5,237 nt of DNA from Minisyncoccota bacterium (lineage in GTDB: Bacteria; Patescibacteriota; Minisyncoccia; Minisyncoccales; GCA-002788555), in the NCBI GenBank assembly GCA_028697615.1, contig JAQVET010000049.1, positions 1-5,237 of the forward strand, written 5' to 3'. The translations under genes and the position numbers were made by a program. The number at the start of each line of letters is the position of its first letter. The stretch's first letter is position 1. Below, piece by piece: positions 4,302 through 5,237 of the stretch. The notes below the pieces were generated by a model that was given only the letters and a program-made list of their open reading frames with translations, did not search any database and was not told the origin of the DNA.

Positions 4302-5237
4302 TTAAATTGTTTCTTCTTGTCCTACTGTGTAAAAACTTGCTGGATCGTTTTGATTGGCATATTCAGTGGCGATCCATTCTGGAGAACGAGCAACGTTGGA
4401 AAATCTAAGCTCGTCAATTTTTCCAGGAAAATAATTATTGATACAGCCACCACCAGTTTGACCGCGCCCAATATTTGCTGAATCAGATGAATAACCTAAA
4501 TTTCCACCATTTCCCGAATACGTTCCTCCGTCATCTGAACTATTAAATATAATATTCATATCTAATGCTCCTCTTACAATGGTACTTATATATGTCCAAT
4601 TATTAATTAAAATACTACTACTTCCAGTTTTAGATCTCCTACTACTTGGGGCACATCCACCTGAGTTAGATCCATAGTGAATATCAATTTTATTATTTTT
4701 ATCAAGACCTAATCTAATTCCTCGATGATTAGCATTTGTATTATTTGTTTCATTATTTGCAAAAATTGTCCGAGTATCTGCTGTTGTTTGACTTTTATTG
4801 ACCCAGGCACTAACAGTTACCGGAAGTTGTGGTTTGATACTAACAGCAGCACCACAATCAATATAATCATTACTACCATCAAAATTTTGTGCTTTTCCTA
4901 TCTTGCCATCTATCTCAATAGGTTCGTTGACAGCTTTTTTTGTGCCGTGATTATTGTTTGAGGTAGAATCAAAAATAGTAGAAGTTGTTTTATCATTCAT
5001 ATGCCATACACCAACGTAACCATTGCTCCAGACATCAGTTTTGTTTTCTTGGTTTTCTGCTGATTGATTACCATAGTAAAGATAAAGGATTGTATCTTGC
5101 GTTGAGGAGAGTGTGTGTACTTTAACCCAAGAGATGAGTTTTCCTGTAGCGCTATCATAGTCTTCTATTTCGTGGCTTAGCTTTGTTGTTCCATCAGAGA
5201 GTGTAAAGAGAATATCGTCTCCATCAGATTGAGCATG
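4302..5237 (-). CDS. DUF2341-LamG surface protein, C-terminal part (5' end beyond window)
   Basis: The frame is open from base 5237 to a TAA at 4304-4302, giving 311 residues with no start in view. The internal ATG at 5000 is not the start, because the conserved 'YVGVWHMN' motif runs straight through it. Residues about 1-75 match the end of a DUF2341 domain (SDGTTKLSHEIEYDS, ISWVKVH, TILYLYYGN). Residues about 76-300 are a Laminin_G_3/LamG jelly-roll domain: VGVWHMN, DSTSNNNHGT, GKAQNFDGSNDYIDCG, VSAWV, NNWTYIS, FPGKIDELRFSNVARSPEWI, and the closing TEYANQNDP and FYTVGQEE. Such domains form concanavalin A-like beta sandwiches that bind sugars or proteins outside the cell. Three cysteines are present, two of them in GGC motifs that could form a disulfide. 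The protein ends right after LamG without a sortase motif or membrane anchor, so any anchor or signal peptide must lie upstream. By eye it looks less AT-rich than its neighbours. Confidence 0.85.
   Translation of the reverse strand, partial: HAQSDGDDILFTLSDGTTKLSHEIEDYDSATGKLISWVKVHTLSSTQDTILYLYYGNQSAENQENKTDVWSNGYVGVWHMNDKTTSTIFDSTSNNNHGTKKAVNEPIEIDGKIGKAQNFDGSNDYIDCGAAVSIKPQLPVTVSAWVNKSQTTADTRTIFANNETNNTNANHRGIRLGLDKNNKIDIHYGSNSGGCAPSSRRSKTGSSSILINNWTYISTIVRGALDMNIIFNSSDDGGTYSGNGGNLGYSSDSANIGRGQTGGGCINNYFPGKIDELRFSNVARSPEWIATEYANQNDPASFYTVGQEETI

Noticed and set aside
3743..4961. Plus-strand frames at 3743-3940, 4269-4481 and 4725-4961
   Set aside because: They lie opposite the CofE-like and LamG genes, which have firm family matches on the minus strand.
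4302..5000. Treating the ATG at 5000 as the start of a 232-residue LamG protein
   Set aside because: The frame continues upstream to the window edge with recognisable DUF2341 sequence, and the conserved VGVWHMN motif spans that methionine.
1..5237. Alternative genetic code with TGA as glycine (as in Gracilibacteria/SR1)
   Set aside because: All visible genes end in TAA or TAG at family-appropriate lengths and none contains an in-frame TGA, so there is no positive evidence for recoding.

Overview
The window is AT-rich bacterial DNA in which nearly all coding capacity lies on the minus strand. It most resembles Candidatus Patescibacteria (CPR, a Parcubacteria-like lineage). This assignment is an inference from four things: the gene families present (a two-gene VirD4/HerA-like ATPase module, a sigma region 4 plus HARE-HTH protein, a CofE-like ligase and a DUF2341-LamG surface protein), the compact gene spacing, the lack of Shine-Dalgarno sequences, and low-complexity A/T-rich spacers. 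All five visible stop codons are TAA or TAG. Nothing suggests that TGA is reassigned.

Layout, read right to left in the direction of transcription. (1) 5237-4302: the C-terminal 311 residues of a DUF2341-LamG protein whose 5' end lies outside the window, followed by a strong hairpin. (2) 4205-3187: a good promoter (TTGATT-17-TATAAT), then a CofE-like gamma-glutamyl ligase family protein and a 60-residue two-helix membrane protein. (3) 3154-3072 on the plus strand: tRNA-Leu(CAA), the only plus-strand gene, convergent with the small membrane gene. (4) 3071-2696: a gene-free spacer with a degenerate 8/9-nt tandem repeat and promoters facing both ways. (5) 2755-1: an apparent three-gene operon. 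It starts from an extended -10 promoter and encodes a sigma-region-4/HARE-HTH protein, a membrane-anchored protein, and the N-terminal 114 residues of a VirD4/HerA/TraG-type ATPase that continues off the left edge.

The most notable unit is the three-gene operon. The membrane protein ends in a segment resembling the linker that precedes the P-loop in single-chain members of this ATPase class, and the next gene starts just before that P-loop. The two together look like one DNA-translocation-type machine split into an anchor subunit and a motor subunit. They are probably co-transcribed with a protein that has the RNA polymerase -35-binding fold but no -10-binding domain. What the operon moves, and whether the first gene controls it, cannot be decided from the sequence. 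Genes 2 and 5 are otherwise ordinary for such genomes, although a CofE-like protein outside a visible F420 context is a function worth questioning.
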